The notes: generated by a model from the sequence alone, not told the origin. Shown: positions 32,351 through 43,347, counted from the stretch's first letter. The stretch: DNA of 63,172 bases from Sphingobacteriales bacterium 44-15 (GCA_001899685.1 MKWG01000033.1:1-63172), one strand, 5' to 3'. Numbers and translations: made by a program.

Positions 32351-34480
32351 TTGGAAATAAAGAAAGACATATTGTGGAGAGTTTACCTGTGCTTCCTGGG
32401 TGTTGTAGCGCTCAGCCTTTTCGTAGTGGGAAAGGCTTTCTACATACAGCAGGTACAGGGCGCCTACTGGAAAAGCCTGAGCGACAGCCTTCATCTTGAA
32501 TACCGTGCGCTCGATGCCGACAGGGGTACCATCTACAGCGAAGACGGCAGCATGCTGAGCACTTCTATACCGTTCTTCGACATACATATAGATTTCCTGG
32601 CAGACGGGCTGCGCGAAAAAGACGGGAAAAGATTTAAAGAAAATATAGACTCCCTGAGCATAGGGCTGAATGGCTTGTTCAAAGATCAGCCTGCTGCCGC
32701 CTATAAGAAGCAGCTTGAATCGGGATACCGGAAAAGAGACAGGTATTTTTTGCTGAAAAAGAAGATCAGCTTTGAGCAATACCAGGCGCTCCGCAAGCTC
32801 CCGCTGGTAAGGCAGGGCAGGAACAAAAGCGGCTTTATCATAGAAGATATGGAAAAGCGGCTCACCCCGTTTGAGCTGCTGGCAAACCGCACTATCGGCT
32901 TATCAAGGTCTTATGTTGATGGCAACAAGCAGGTGGTGACCCAGAATGTAGGGCTGGAAAAAACTTATGACAGCCTGCTGAAGGGTATTTCCGGAAAACG
33001 ATTAGTAAGAAGGATTTCCGGCGGAGCTTTTGTACCCGTGGAAGGGTCGGAAATAGAACCGGAGAATGGTAAAGATATCGTTACCACTCTCGATGTAAAT
33101 ATCCAGGATATTACCCAAACAGCCCTCATGCGCATGATGATTGACAACGAGGCGCTGGAAGGCTGCGCTATTGTGATGGAGGTAGCTACCGGCAAGATAA
33201 AAGCCATAGCCAACCTGGGGAAAATGCCGGATGGCTCTTATTTTGAAAATGACAACTATGCGCTGAAGACCTCTGAGCCGGGCTCTACGATTAAGCTGGT
33301 CACCGTGATGTCGGTGCTGGAAGACAAATATGCTACCATATCGGATATGGTGAATATTGACGATGGCACCTGGATACTGAAAGGAAGGCGTATACAGGAT
33401 GCAGAAAGATCTCCCAAATCGGTAATGACCATCAAAGAATGCTTTGAGCATAGCAGTAATGTAGCCATGGCTAAGCTGGCATACAATTATTACAACAGTA
33501 ACCCGGGAAAATTTTATCAGCATTATGAAACCCTGGGACTTACTTCCCGCACCGGCATAGATCTCAACGAAGAGTTCAGACCTACCGTTAAAAATCCCAA
33601 ACGCAAAGACTGGCACCTGCAAACCCTGCCTTCTATGGGATTTGGTTATGAAGTGATGCTGAGCCCGCTGCAACTGCTTACTGTATACAATGCCGTAGCC
33701 AACAACGGGAAGCTGATGAAGCCCTACCTGGTCAACAGTATTGAAAAAGACGGGAACATACTTCGTGGTTTTGAACCCCAGGTAAAAAACGAAAAGATAT
33801 GCTCTCCGGCAACACTGAAGCAGTTACAGGAATGCCTGCGGGCGGTTTGCATCGATGGCACGGCAAAAACGGTTTTTAAGGATGCGGCATATACAGTAGC
33901 CGGTAAGACCGGAACAGCCAAAGTGAATGACGGTAATTTTAAATACAATGATGGCGTATACCAGTCCTCATTTGTCGGGTATTTTCCGGCAGATAAACCT
34001 GTCTACACCTGCATAGTGGTCATCAAAAATAAACCTCATGCGGTGAGGCATTTCGGCGGCGCTGTGGCAGCGCCGGTATTCAGGGAGATCGCCGATAAAC
34101 TCTATGCCGAACGCAAAGAAGATCAGCCGGAGTATATAGCCGTCAGGGCAACAGACAGCAACAGCTACAGGTGGAGCGGCTATGCGGAAGAGGTAAAAAG
34201 CATTATGAAAAAAATGAACGTCAGCTACCAGGATTCCAGCAATAAGGATCAGTGGAGCTATATATATAATAACAACTACACCCCGGCGCTTAAAGCGCTG
34301 GCAGTGTCAGATGATATCATTCCTGACCTGAAAGGTATGGGGCTTAAAGATGCGCTGTACCTGCTGGAGAATATGAAGCTGAAAGTAGAGGTCAAAGGAA
34401 ACGGCAGAATAGTGAATCAGTCTCCCGCATCCGGAGCGACATTCAGTAAAGGGCAAACCGTAACACTGGAATTAAATTAA
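32351..34480 (+). CDS. ftsI: division transpeptidase FtsI (PBP3) with PASTA domain
   Basis: A 709-residue class B penicillin-binding protein that crosslinks septal peptidoglycan. TM about 10-30; PBP dimerisation domain; transpeptidase motifs S312-T-I-K315, S368-S-N370 and K519-T-G521. A single PASTA domain (about 645-709, IIPDLKGMGLKDALYLL...VNQSPASGA) ends the protein, usual in Bacteroidota FtsI but absent from the E. coli protein. The TTG start at 32351 is 15 bases after ftsL; no in-frame ATG fits before the TM segment. Confidence 0.94.
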   Translation: MEIKKDILWRVYLCFLGVVALSLFVVGKAFYIQQVQGAYWKSLSDSLHLEYRALDADRGTIYSEDGSMLSTSIPFFDIHIDFLADGLREKDGKRFKENIDSLSIGLNGLFKDQPAAAYKKQLESGYRKRDRYFLLKKKISFEQYQALRKLPLVRQGRNKSGFIIEDMEKRLTPFELLANRTIGLSRSYVDGNKQVVTQNVGLEKTYDSLLKGISGKRLVRRISGGAFVPVEGSEIEPENGKDIVTTLDVNIQDITQTALMRMMIDNEALEGCAIVMEVATGKIKAIANLGKMPDGSYFENDNYALKTSEPGSTIKLVTVMSVLEDKYATISDMVNIDDGTWILKGRRIQDAERSPKSVMTIKECFEHSSNVAMAKLAYNYYNSNPGKFYQHYETLGLTSRTGIDLNEEFRPTVKNPKRKDWHLQTLPSMGFGYEVMLSPLQLLTVYNAVANNGKLMKPYLVNSIEKDGNILRGFEPQVKNEKICSPATLKQLQECLRAVCIDGTAKTVFKDAAYTVAGKTGTAKVNDGNFKYNDGVYQSSFVGYFPADKPVYTCIVVIKNKPHAVRHFGGAVAAPVFREIADKLYAERKEDQPEYIAVRATDSNSYRWSGYAEEVKSIMKKMNVSYQDSSNKDQWSYIYNNNYTPALKALAVSDDIIPDLKGMGLKDALYLLENMKLKVEVKGNGRIVNQSPASGATFSKGQTVTLELN

Positions 34481-34505
34481 AGCAATATAGCGCTTAACCA
34501 AGCAG

Positions 34506-35972
34506 ATGGCTGTTTTACAGGACATATTATATAAGGTGCATATCCGCTCTGTGCAGGGAAACCTTGGTGTGCAGGTAACCGACCTGCAGATAGATTCGCG
34601 TAAGATCGCTGCAGGGTCGTGCTTTATTGCCATTAAAGGCACAGCGCAGGATGGGCATAATTATATAGAGGCGGCGGTGATGAAGGGAGCAACTTCAATA
34701 GTAGCAGAGCAATTACCGCCTGTATTATCCGGAGAGGTCACTTATATACTGGTAGAGAACACCGCTGTTGCTGCCGGCTATATGTCGGATAACTTTTACG
34801 GGTCGCCCTCTTCAAAAATGAAAGTGGTGGGAATAACAGGCACCAACGGCAAAACCACTATTGCCACACTACTGTTCAAATTATTTTCCGGGCTGGGCTA
34901 CAAATGCGGGCTTTTATCTACTGTACAAAACCAGATCGCGGATAGGGTACTTTCCGCTACGCATACTACTCCCGATGCCATCAGCATTAATGCATTGATG
35001 CAGCAAATGCTGGACGAAGGATGCTCACATGTATTTATGGAATGCAGCAGTCATGCCATACAGCAGCATCGCATCACGGGGCTGCACTTTGCAGGAGGGA
35101 TATTCAGCAATATTACCCACGACCACCTGGACTATCATAAAACATTTGATGAATATATCAGGGTAAAAAAATCTTTTTTTGACAACCTCCCTTCCGACGC
35201 TTTTGCTATCAGCAATGCCGATGATAAAAGAGGTTTGGTGATGCTGCAGAATACCCATGCTAAAAAACATCTATACAGCCTGCGGTCACTGGCGGAATTT
35301 AAAGGGAAGATCCTGGAGAACAACCTTACCGGCCTGCTGATGAATATAAATGAGCAGGAAGTGCATTTCCGGCTGATAGGGGAATTCAACGCCTATAACC
35401 TGCTGGCGGTATATGGAGCAGCTATATGTCTCGGCGAAGAAAAGCAGAGGATCTTACAGGTACTGAGCAACCTTACCGGCGCAGAGGGCAGGTTTGACTA
35501 TATCGTATCTCCCGGTGAAAGAATTATAGGTATCGTGGATTATGCCCATACCCCTGATGCGCTGCTGAATGTGCTGGGCACGCTGAAAAAGCTGAGACAG
35601 GGCCATGAAAAGATCATCACCGTGGTAGGCTGCGGCGGCGACAGGGATAAAACAAAACGTCCTGTCATGGCCGAAGTAGCGTGTGAGCATAGCGATAAGG
35701 TGGTCTTTACTTCAGACAACCCCAGGAGTGAAGCGCCGGAAGATATATTGAAAGATATGGAAGCAGGACTGCAGCCGTCGTTGCGGCGCAAATATATTTC
35801 CATCGCTGACCGGAAAGAAGCCATAAAGACAGCGATCAGCCTTGCAGCCAAAGAAGACATCCTGCTGATAGCAGGCAAAGGACATGAAAAATACCAGGAA
35901 ATAAAAGGAGTGAAATATCCATTTGACGACAAACAGGTGCTCACAGAGCTGTTTGCATTACTTGGCAAATAA
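34506..35972 (+). CDS. murE: UDP-MurNAc-tripeptide synthetase MurE
   Basis: A 488-residue Mur ligase that adds the third stem-peptide residue to UDP-MurNAc-L-Ala-D-Glu. ATP loop GITGTNGKTT near 114; TTPDAI motif; D404-N-P-R407 is the DNPR signature of enzymes using meso-diaminopimelate, so the peptidoglycan is predicted to be meso-DAP type. All three Mur domains are present. It is 26 bases upstream of mraY; murF is not between them. Confidence 0.95.
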   Translation: MAVLQDILYKVHIRSVQGNLGVQVTDLQIDSRKIAAGSCFIAIKGTAQDGHNYIEAAVMKGATSIVAEQLPPVLSGEVTYILVENTAVAAGYMSDNFYGSPSSKMKVVGITGTNGKTTIATLLFKLFSGLGYKCGLLSTVQNQIADRVLSATHTTPDAISINALMQQMLDEGCSHVFMECSSHAIQQHRITGLHFAGGIFSNITHDHLDYHKTFDEYIRVKKSFFDNLPSDAFAISNADDKRGLVMLQNTHAKKHLYSLRSLAEFKGKILENNLTGLLMNINEQEVHFRLIGEFNAYNLLAVYGAAICLGEEKQRILQVLSNLTGAEGRFDYIVSPGERIIGIVDYAHTPDALLNVLGTLKKLRQGHEKIITVVGCGGDRDKTKRPVMAEVACEHSDKVVFTSDNPRSEAPEDILKDMEAGLQPSLRRKYISIADRKEAIKTAISLAAKEDILLIAGKGHEKYQEIKGVKYPFDDKQVLTELFALLGK

Positions 35973-35997
35973 AAAACATAAACAATAAAAAGCAGGC

Positions 35998-37317
35998 ATG
36001 CTGTATCTACTATTTGAATGGTTTAAACATGAAGGCATAAAATTCCCGGGGAGCGGGTTGATGCAATTCATCACCTTCAGGCTGCTGATGGCGGTATTGC
36101 TGTCGCTTTTTATATCTACCGTATATGGCAAGCAACTGATCAACCTCCTGAAAAAAAAGCAGATCGGCGAAAGCGTGCGCGACCTGGGCCTTGCAGGGGA
36201 ACAGCAAAAGAAAGGCACTCCTACCATGGGTGGTATCATTATACTGCTCGCTATCCTGATACCTACCCTGCTGTTTGCCGACCTGAGCAAGCTGTATATA
36301 CGGCTGATGTTGCTTTGCACGGTATGGCTGGGATTTATAGGATTCATGGATGATTACCTCAAGCTGAAAGCCAGGAAAGCCGCACAGGCAAAAGGGGAAA
36401 AATATAAAAAGAAAGACAGCGACGGGCTGGCAGGCTTTTCAAAAATAATAGGCCAGGTTGGACTGGGCATCATCATCGGCGCTACGCTCTATTTCAACCA
36501 GAAGGTAGTAGTATGGCGGGAGTATTATGATCCGCAATCTTCCGGCCAGGTTTCCCCTATCCTCAAAAGCGGGGAGAAGAAAGTTGGCGATACGATTGTT
36601 GTAATGGAAGGAAAAGAGCACCGCTACGCCATAGTTAAAACGCCCATTACTACTATACCTTTTGTAAAAAGCCACGAGTTCAATTACAGCCGGCTTATCA
36701 GCTGGATAGGCGAAGGAGCCGAAAAATATACCTGGATCATTTACATCATTGCGGTAACGCTTATCATTACCGCTGTATCAAATGGTGCAAACCTTACAGA
36801 CGGCCTTGACGGGCTGGCAGCGGGAGTAAGCGCATTGATAGGAGCATGCCTGGGAGTATTCGTATACGTCAGCGGCAGCACCCGCTTTGCGGAATACCTC
36901 AATATCATGTATATCCCTAACCTTGGGGAATTGTCTGTATTCGTGGGTGCATTTGTGGGTGGGTGTATCGGTTTCCTGTGGTACAATGCCTATCCTGCAC
37001 AGGTATTTATGGGCGATACGGGAAGCCTTGCGCTGGGAGGCATTATTGCATCGCTGGCGATAATAGTGCGGAAAGAGCTGCTGATCCCGATATTCTGCGG
37101 CGTTTTTCTCGTGGAAAACTTAAGCGTGGTATTGCAGGTGAGCTATTTCAAATACACAAAGCGAAAATATGGTGAAGGGCGAAGGATATTCCTGATGAGC
37201 CCGCTGCACCATCATTACCAGAAGCTGGGATACCATGAGAGCAAAATAGCGGTCAGGTTCTGGATAGTGACTATTCTTTGTGTATTGTTTGCGATAGCAA
37301 CATTCAAGATGCGTTAA
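35998..37317 (+). CDS. mraY: phospho-MurNAc-pentapeptide transferase MraY
   Basis: A 439-residue polytopic membrane enzyme that makes lipid I. Motifs: PTMGG near 77, D118-D119 (FMDDYLK), [10 protein letters not shown] and the C-terminal SPLHHHYQK. About 70-80 residues longer than the E. coli enzyme, owing to a soluble insertion at about 175-235 ([17 protein letters not shown]...HEFNYSRL) that is common in Bacteroidota. Confidence 0.95.
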   Translation: MLYLLFEWFKHEGIKFPGSGLMQFITFRLLMAVLLSLFISTVYGKQLINLLKKKQIGESVRDLGLAGEQQKKGTPTMGGIIILLAILIPTLLFADLSKLYIRLMLLCTVWLGFIGFMDDYLKLKARKAAQAKGEKYKKKDSDGLAGFSKIIGQVGLGIIIGATLYFNQKVVVWREYYDPQSSGQVSPILKSGEKKVGDTIVVMEGKEHRYAIVKTPITTIPFVKSHEFNYSRLISWIGEGAEKYTWIIYIIAVTLIITAVSNGANLTDGLDGLAAGVSALIGACLGVFVYVSGSTRFAEYLNIMYIPNLGELSVFVGAFVGGCIGFLWYNAYPAQVFMGDTGSLALGGIIASLAIIVRKELLIPIFCGVFLVENLSVVLQVSYFKYTKRKYGEGRRIFLMSPLHHHYQKLGYHESKIAVRFWIVTILCVLFAIATFKMR

Positions 37318-37352
37318 GTATAAAAATAATAAAGGAAACGATTGAAAGGAAG

Positions 37353-38693
37353 ATGTCAAAAAAGTTAGTGATACTGGGTGGCGGCGAAAGCGGCGTGGGA
37401 GCGGCTATCCTTGCACGTAAGCAGGGATACGAGGTCTTTCTGTCTGACGGGGGACTGCTGAAAGAACAATATAGAAACGAATTGCTGCAAAACAATATTG
37501 CATTTGAGGAAGGAAAACACAGTGAGGAAAAAGTTTTAGCGGCAGACGAGATCATGAAAAGCCCGGGCATCCCCGAGAAAAATGAGCTCGTAAAAAAAAT
37601 AAGAGCCAAAGCCATCCCGGTGATCAGTGAAATTGAGCTGGCTTACAGGTACAAAAGTGAAAGCCGTATCATAGCCATCACGGGCAGCAACGGTAAAAGC
37701 ACTACCACTTCTTTGATATATCATATCTGCAAGACAGGAGGTATGGACTGTGCGCTGGTGGGCAATATCGGTTACTCTTTTGCAAAGCAGGTAGCAGAAG
37801 ACCCGAAACCGTTGTATGTGGCAGAGATCAGCAGCTTTCAGTTGGACGACATTAAAGATTTCAGACCTGATGTTGCTGTGCTGCTCAACATCACCGAAGA
37901 TCACCTTGACAGGTACGAGTACAAATTTGAAAACTATATCCGCTCCAAATTCAATATCACCAAAAACCAAAGGCCGGAAGATACATTTATCTATTGCGCC
38001 GACGATCCTGTGATCACACAGTTCATGAAAGAAAACCCATTACATTCCAACTTATTACCATTTTCTATGTATCAAGAACTACCCAAAGGAGCTTATATTA
38101 AAGACAGGATGATGATACTTGCCGTTGACAGTGACAAGCTGGAAACGAGTGTGTATGATTTTGCATTAAAAGGAAAGCATAACCAATATAACAGTATGGC
38201 TGCAGGACTGGCAGGCGCCACAGTTGGCATCCGCAAAGAAAAGATACGGGAGGCCGTTGAAAATTTTGAAGGGCTTGAGCATCGCATGGAGCATGTCCTT
38301 ACCGTTCGTGGTGTTGACTTCATCAACGACAGCAAGGCAACCAACGTCAACAGCACCTGGTATGCGCTGGAGAGCATGACACAGCCTGTGATCCTTATTC
38401 TTGGAGGAGTAGATAAAGGAAATGATTATAGTGCACTCCTCGATCTTGTGAAAGAAAAGGTAAAAGCAATAGTATGCCTTGGAGTAGATAACAGGAAAAT
38501 TCATGAAGCATTCGGCAAGCACGTGGAAGTGATGGTGAACACCGCCGGCGCGAGGGAAGCCGTGCATGCAGCCTTTCACCTGGCAAATAAAGGAGATGTG
38601 GTGTTGCTGAGCCCCGCCTGTGCCAGCTTTGACCTCTTCAGGAATTATGAAGACAGGGGAAGGCAGTTCATTGAGGCGGTAAGGGAATTGTGA
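37353..38693 (+). CDS. murD: UDP-MurNAc-L-alanine:D-glutamate ligase MurD
   Basis: A 446-residue Mur ligase adding D-Glu. The N-terminal Rossmann segment KLVILGGGESGVGAAIL binds UDP; ATP loop ITGSNGKSTTTSL near 110; C-terminal HRMEHV and NDSKATN(V) motifs are diagnostic of MurD. ATG at 37353 (MSKKLVIL) is preferred; the frame extends 25 codons upstream into mraY. About 100 non-coding bases with simple repeats separate it from ftsW. Confidence 0.95.
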   Translation: MSKKLVILGGGESGVGAAILARKQGYEVFLSDGGLLKEQYRNELLQNNIAFEEGKHSEEKVLAADEIMKSPGIPEKNELVKKIRAKAIPVISEIELAYRYKSESRIIAITGSNGKSTTTSLIYHICKTGGMDCALVGNIGYSFAKQVAEDPKPLYVAEISSFQLDDIKDFRPDVAVLLNITEDHLDRYEYKFENYIRSKFNITKNQRPEDTFIYCADDPVITQFMKENPLHSNLLPFSMYQELPKGAYIKDRMMILAVDSDKLETSVYDFALKGKHNQYNSMAAGLAGATVGIRKEKIREAVENFEGLEHRMEHVLTVRGVDFINDSKATNVNSTWYALESMTQPVILILGGVDKGNDYSALLDLVKEKVKAIVCLGVDNRKIHEAFGKHVEVMVNTAGAREAVHAAFHLANKGDVVLLSPACASFDLFRNYEDRGRQFIEAVREL

Positions 38694-38792
38694 GGTATCG
38701 GCTGTCAGCTATCAGGACATAAGGCGTAAAGAATAAGAAAGGAAGGCTTAAGGTGTAAGGCGCAATCTCAAATTTCAAATCTCAAATCTCTC

Positions 38793-39989
38793 ATGCAGGG
38801 ATTATTAAACAGAACAAAAGGCGACAGGGTAATATGGGCTGCTGTAGTACTGCTCACCCTGGTAAGCATGCTGGTAATATATAGCAGTACCGGCACGCTG
38901 GCTTATCGCCTTTCCCGCAGCGCCGAGTCTTACCTGTTCAAGCAGTTTGCATTTACTGCCATCGGGCTGTTCATTATATATTTTGCCCACAGGGTAAATT
39001 ATACCCTGTACTCAAGAATAGCATTGATATTATTTATACTCTCTATACCCTTACTTATATATACTCTCTTTTTCGGAGCAGAGATCAATGAAGGCACCCG
39101 CTGGATAAAGCTGCCTATTATCAACCTCACTTTCCAGACTTCCGACCTGGCCAGGCTGGCATTGTTCATGTATTTGTCACGGCAGCTCAGCCGCTCGCAG
39201 GACGATATCAAGGATTTTAAAAAAGGATTTCTGCCGCTCATCGTTCCCGTGATCATCATTTGCGGGCTCATCGCGCCGGCTAACTTGTCTACTGCCTTAC
39301 TGATCGGCGCTACAAGCCTGATCCTCATGTTCATCGGGCGGGTAAGCGTAAAGCATATAGCCATGGTCATCGGTGTAGCGCTCATCCCGATATTGATCCT
39401 GGTAACTATTGCCTTTGGATTTTACAACAAGGAAGAGCACCAGCCTAAAGAATTGCCTTCCATATTGCGTATCGGCAGGATACCCACATGGATCAAACGT
39501 ATACAGGACTTTGCTTATGCAGACAAAGAAGAAACCGCTTACCAGGTGCAACAGGCAAAAATTGCTATCGCGAAAGGCGGATGGCTGGGGCTCGGCCCCG
39601 GCAACAGTGAGCAGCGCAACTTCCTGCCCCACCCTTACAGCGATTTTATATATGCCATTATTATCGAAGAATATGGAATTGTCGGCGGCATAGTGATATT
39701 ATTTATATACCTGCTGTTCCTGTTCCGGAGCATCAGGATATTCAAAAAATGTCCTTTTGCCTTTGGAGCATTTTTATCGCTGGCATTAAGCTTTACGCTG
39801 GTCATACAGGCGCTGGTGAATATGGCGGTGAACGTAAACCTATTCCCGGTGACGGGTGTGCCATTGCCACTGGTAAGTATGGGAGGAAGCAGTTTTCTTT
39901 TCACCTGTATGTCTATAGGTATCATATTGAGTGTTGCCAGGAATGCGGAAAAGATGGAAGGCAAAACAGCAGCGGCAGTTAACGAATAA
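38793..39989 (+). CDS. ftsW: septal peptidoglycan polymerase FtsW
   Basis: A 398-residue SEDS-family membrane protein with about ten TM helices. Typical motifs: WIKLPIINLTFQTSDLARLAL, GLIAPANLSTALLI, LGPGNSEQRNFLPHPYSDFIYAIIIEEYG and VTGVPLPLVSMGGSS. It polymerises lipid II at the septum together with FtsI, also in this operon. A 99-base gap with repeated CAAATCTCA/AAGGCG words precedes it. Confidence 0.95.
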   Translation: MQGLLNRTKGDRVIWAAVVLLTLVSMLVIYSSTGTLAYRLSRSAESYLFKQFAFTAIGLFIIYFAHRVNYTLYSRIALILFILSIPLLIYTLFFGAEINEGTRWIKLPIINLTFQTSDLARLALFMYLSRQLSRSQDDIKDFKKGFLPLIVPVIIICGLIAPANLSTALLIGATSLILMFIGRVSVKHIAMVIGVALIPILILVTIAFGFYNKEEHQPKELPSILRIGRIPTWIKRIQDFAYADKEETAYQVQQAKIAIAKGGWLGLGPGNSEQRNFLPHPYSDFIYAIIIEEYGIVGGIVILFIYLLFLFRSIRIFKKCPFAFGAFLSLALSFTLVIQALVNMAVNVNLFPVTGVPLPLVSMGGSSFLFTCMSIGIILSVARNAEKMEGKTAAAVNE

Positions 39990-40001
39990 CAAGAGAAAGC
40001 A

Positions 40002-41090
40002 TTGGCAAAAAAGATCATCATAGCAGGCGGAGGTACGGGAGGACATATCTTTCCTGCCATAGCTATTGCCAATGCCATAAAAAAGACAGACAACGATACA
40101 CAAATATTATTTGTGGGGGCAAAGGGGAAAATGGAAATGGAGAAAGTGCCCCAGGCAGGATATGATATAAAAGGACTGGATATAGCAGGATTGAACAGAA
40201 GCTCTTTGATAAAAAATATCGGGTTGCCTTTTAAGCTTATCAAAAGCTTTTTCCAGGTAAGAAAGATCATTAATGATTTCAAGCCGGATGCAGTGGTAGG
40301 CGTGGGAGGTTATTCAAGCTTTCCTGCACTGCGTTATGCACAGCAAAAAGGTATCGCCACATTTATCCATGAGGCTAATTCCTTTGCCGGTAAGGCAAAT
40401 ATGCAGTTGGGCAAAAGAGCCAGGAAGATATTCACAGGTACGAAAGGAATGGAAAAGTTTTTCCCTGCAGAAAAGATCATGGTAACGGGCAATCCTGTAC
40501 GAAAATCCATTGTGCAGAGCCAGGTGAGTAAAGCAGACGGGCTGAAATTTTTCGGGTTGCAACCGGGTAAAAAAACAATACTCGTTACCGGAGGAAGCCT
40601 CGGCGCTAAAACGATCAACGAGGCAGTAGCGGCCCATATCAATGCCTTTGAAAAAAATGATGTGCAACTGATCTGGCAAACCGGGAAATTGTTTACGGAA
40701 CAGGCAAAAGCAGTATCCACAGGGAAAGCCAATATATGGACCAATGATTTTATCACCCGGATGGAATATGCTTTTGCAGCAGCGGATGTGGTGATATCGA
40801 GAGCCGGGGCAATGTCTGTGGCAGAGCTGTGCGTGGTGAATCAGGCAGTCATATTTGTGCCTTATCCCTTTGCGGCAGAGGATCACCAGACCGTGAATGC
40901 ACAGCAACTGGTGCAGCAGGATGCTGCAATACTGGTAAAAGACAGTGAAGCAAAAGATCAATTGGTAGATGCTGCCATAAGTCTGGCAAAAAATGAGCAA
41001 AGACAACAAACGCTCAGAACGAATATTGCAAAGCTGGCAATAACCAATGCCGACGAAATAGTGGCGAACGAAATTTTGAAAAATATATAA
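40002..41090 (+). CDS. murG: UDP-GlcNAc:lipid I transferase MurG
   Basis: A 362-residue GT28 glycosyltransferase converting lipid I to lipid II at the inner membrane face. N-terminal GGGTGGHIFPAIAIA, then GVGGYSSFPAL, TGNPVR and TGGSLGAKTINEAV; the C-terminal donor-site motif is RAGAMSVAEL. It has a TTG start (40002) with AAGAGAAAG upstream; no ATG is available before the glycine-rich loop. It starts 12 bases after ftsW. Confidence 0.94.
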   Translation: MAKKIIIAGGGTGGHIFPAIAIANAIKKTDNDTQILFVGAKGKMEMEKVPQAGYDIKGLDIAGLNRSSLIKNIGLPFKLIKSFFQVRKIINDFKPDAVVGVGGYSSFPALRYAQQKGIATFIHEANSFAGKANMQLGKRARKIFTGTKGMEKFFPAEKIMVTGNPVRKSIVQSQVSKADGLKFFGLQPGKKTILVTGGSLGAKTINEAVAAHINAFEKNDVQLIWQTGKLFTEQAKAVSTGKANIWTNDFITRMEYAFAAADVVISRAGAMSVAELCVVNQAVIFVPYPFAAEDHQTVNAQQLVQQDAAILVKDSEAKDQLVDAAISLAKNEQRQQTLRTNIAKLAITNADEIVANEILKNI

Positions 41091-41116
41091 TAACAGTAGC
41101 AGGAAGTACCCGGAAA

Positions 41117-42499
41117 ATGAAAACGATAGACGACATACATAAAATATACTTTATAGGCATCGGCGGCATCGGGATGAGCGCACTGGCAAGGTATTTTAAG
41201 TCGAAGGGTAAGGAGGTAAGCGGCTACGATAAAACTGAATCCGTATTAACGCAGCAGTTAGCGGAAGAAGGGATAAGCATAACCTATACCGATGATGCGT
41301 CGCTTATACCAAAGGATGTGGATATTGTGGTATATACCCCTGCCATACCAAAAGACCATGCAGGACTGGCATACTACCGGGAGAACGGGTATGAACTGTT
41401 GAAGCGGAGCGATGTGCTGGGCATCATCACGGAAAGTTCTTTTAATATATGCGTGGCAGGCACACACGGAAAGACGACCACCACTACCATGATAGCGCAT
41501 ATCCTGCGTCATTCGGAGTATGGGTGCAATGCGTTCCTTGGTGGCATTGCCGTTAACTACAACAGCAATTTCTGGAGCAGTGAAAGGAATGTGTGTGTGG
41601 TAGAGGCGGATGAATACGACAGGAGCTTCCTGAAGCTGAGCCCTGATATAGCCATCATCACGGCGATGGATGCCGACCATCTTGATATTTATGGTACGGC
41701 AGCGGAAATGGAAAAGGCCTTCATGGATTTTGCAGGCAGGATCAAGAAAGGCGGCACGCTGATCAGTAAGCTCGGACTGGAAAAAAAGGGAGCACTGCAT
41801 GCAGATCATCACTTTACCTATGCGCTGGATAATACCGTGGCTGATATAACCGCCGTAAATATTATTGCGGGCAACGGGGGATACCTGTTTGATGTGAAAA
41901 AGGATGGTGCGGTCATAGAAAAGATCAGCCTGAATATGGGCGGACTGCATAATGTGGAGAATGCCACCGCCGCCATAGGTGTGGCAATGCAGTTGGGCAT
42001 TGAAGCAGCTAAGATCAAAGCAGCTGTGGCTGCTTTCAGGGGAGTGAAAAGAAGGTTTGAGTATATCGTGGCGCCTTCAGCGGAAAACGATGTGGTATAT
42101 GTAGACGATTATGCTCATCATCCTGCGGAGCTGGAAGCGTTGATCAAAAGCGCTGCATCCATGTTCCGCGGCAAAAAGTGTACGCTGATCTTTCAGCCGC
42201 ACCTGTTCAGCCGCACCAGGGACTTTGCCGCTGAGTTCGCGCAAAGCCTGGAGCTGGCGGATGAAGTGATACTGCTTCCCATATACCCTGCAAGGGAGCT
42301 GCCTGTAGAAGGAGTAACAAGCGCTACAATAGCGGACAGGATGGATCCGGGGCGGGTGAGCATAATGGAGAAGAATGAATTGATGCGCTGGATTACGCAG
42401 GAATATAAAAACGGGAAGAACGGGTTATTGATCACCGCCGGTGCAGGAGATATAGACAAGCTCGTGCCGGAAATAAAAAATATTTTAACAGGAAAATAA
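41117..42499 (+). CDS. murC: UDP-MurNAc:L-alanine ligase MurC
   Basis: A 460-residue Mur ligase adding the first amino acid. UDP-binding IGIGGIGMSALARYF, ATP loop VAGTHGKTTTTTMIAH near 112, EADEYDRSFL and the C-terminal DDYAHHPAEL and FQPHLFSRT motifs are complete. It ends five bases before ftsQ, so the two are probably coupled. In E. coli murB and ddl follow; here they are absent. Confidence 0.95.
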   Translation: MKTIDDIHKIYFIGIGGIGMSALARYFKSKGKEVSGYDKTESVLTQQLAEEGISITYTDDASLIPKDVDIVVYTPAIPKDHAGLAYYRENGYELLKRSDVLGIITESSFNICVAGTHGKTTTTTMIAHILRHSEYGCNAFLGGIAVNYNSNFWSSERNVCVVEADEYDRSFLKLSPDIAIITAMDADHLDIYGTAAEMEKAFMDFAGRIKKGGTLISKLGLEKKGALHADHHFTYALDNTVADITAVNIIAGNGGYLFDVKKDGAVIEKISLNMGGLHNVENATAAIGVAMQLGIEAAKIKAAVAAFRGVKRRFEYIVAPSAENDVVYVDDYAHHPAELEALIKSAASMFRGKKCTLIFQPHLFSRTRDFAAEFAQSLELADEVILLPIYPARELPVEGVTSATIADRMDPGRVSIMEKNELMRWITQEYKNGKNGLLITAGAGDIDKLVPEIKNILTGK

Positions 42500-42503
42500 A
42501 TAT

Positions 42504-43304
42504 ATGCGGGTAAGCAGGAAAAAAATAGGAAGGTTTATTGCAGCTACGCTGTGGATCAGCGCAGGGATAACCCTTATTGTTTTCCTGGTAGCGGCTATGA
42601 GAATGCGTGATGACAAGCTTTGCTCCGGCCTGAACATAGAGATCACAGACACAAAAAACAATCTCTTTGCAGATAAAAATGATATAGGCGGAATGATCAG
42701 TTACATGGTTTCCGGTATCAAAGGAAGGCCTATAAGCGACTTCAACCTGCAACAGATGGAAAAGACGCTGGAAGGTAATATATGGATAAAAGATGCAGAG
42801 CTGTTTTTTGATAACAACGAGATATTACAGGTGAAGGTGAAAGAGCGGGAGCCGGTAGCAAGGATCTTTACTCAGTCTGGAAAAAGCTATTATATAGATA
42901 AAGCGTTTGTGAGGCTGCCGTTGAGCACAAAATTCTCTGCAAGAGTGCCTGTCTTTACCAACTGCCCTTTGGATAAAACAAAGTGGAATGCGGAAGACAG
43001 CACAGTGCTGGCACAGGTCACCGCCATCAGCTCATTTTTGATGAACGATGACTTCTGGATGGCGCAGATCGAACAGGTGGATTACACAGCGCAAAAGCAG
43101 TTTGTCATGTATCCCAAGATCGGAGATCATGCCATCATACTGGGCGACGGCAATGATCTTGAAAGCAAATTCAGGAAACTGTTCATTTTTTATAAAGAAG
43201 TGCTGGCGAAAAGCGGGTGGGATAAGTATTCAACCATTAATGTACAGTTCAAAGGGCAGGTAGTGGCGGTGCCGGGAAATCAGCAAAAAATGTCAGTCAA
43301 TTAA
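42504..43304 (+). CDS. ftsQ: FtsQ/DivIB-like division protein
   Basis: A 266-residue bitopic membrane protein: basic start (MRVSRKKIGR), TM about 10-32, then an extracytoplasmic region with a diverged POTRA-like part and the FtsQ beta domain (GNIWIKDAELFFDNNEILQVKVKEREPVARIF is the conserved stretch). Position between murC and ftsA confirms the assignment. It bridges FtsL/FtsB to the rest of the divisome. Confidence 0.85.
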   Translation: MRVSRKKIGRFIAATLWISAGITLIVFLVAAMRMRDDKLCSGLNIEITDTKNNLFADKNDIGGMISYMVSGIKGRPISDFNLQQMEKTLEGNIWIKDAELFFDNNEILQVKVKEREPVARIFTQSGKSYYIDKAFVRLPLSTKFSARVPVFTNCPLDKTKWNAEDSTVLAQVTAISSFLMNDDFWMAQIEQVDYTAQKQFVMYPKIGDHAIILGDGNDLESKFRKLFIFYKEVLAKSGWDKYSTINVQFKGQVVAVPGNQQKMSVN

Positions 43305-43347
43305 AAATATTTAACCAACAGTTATACAACGCAATAAACAACAGACC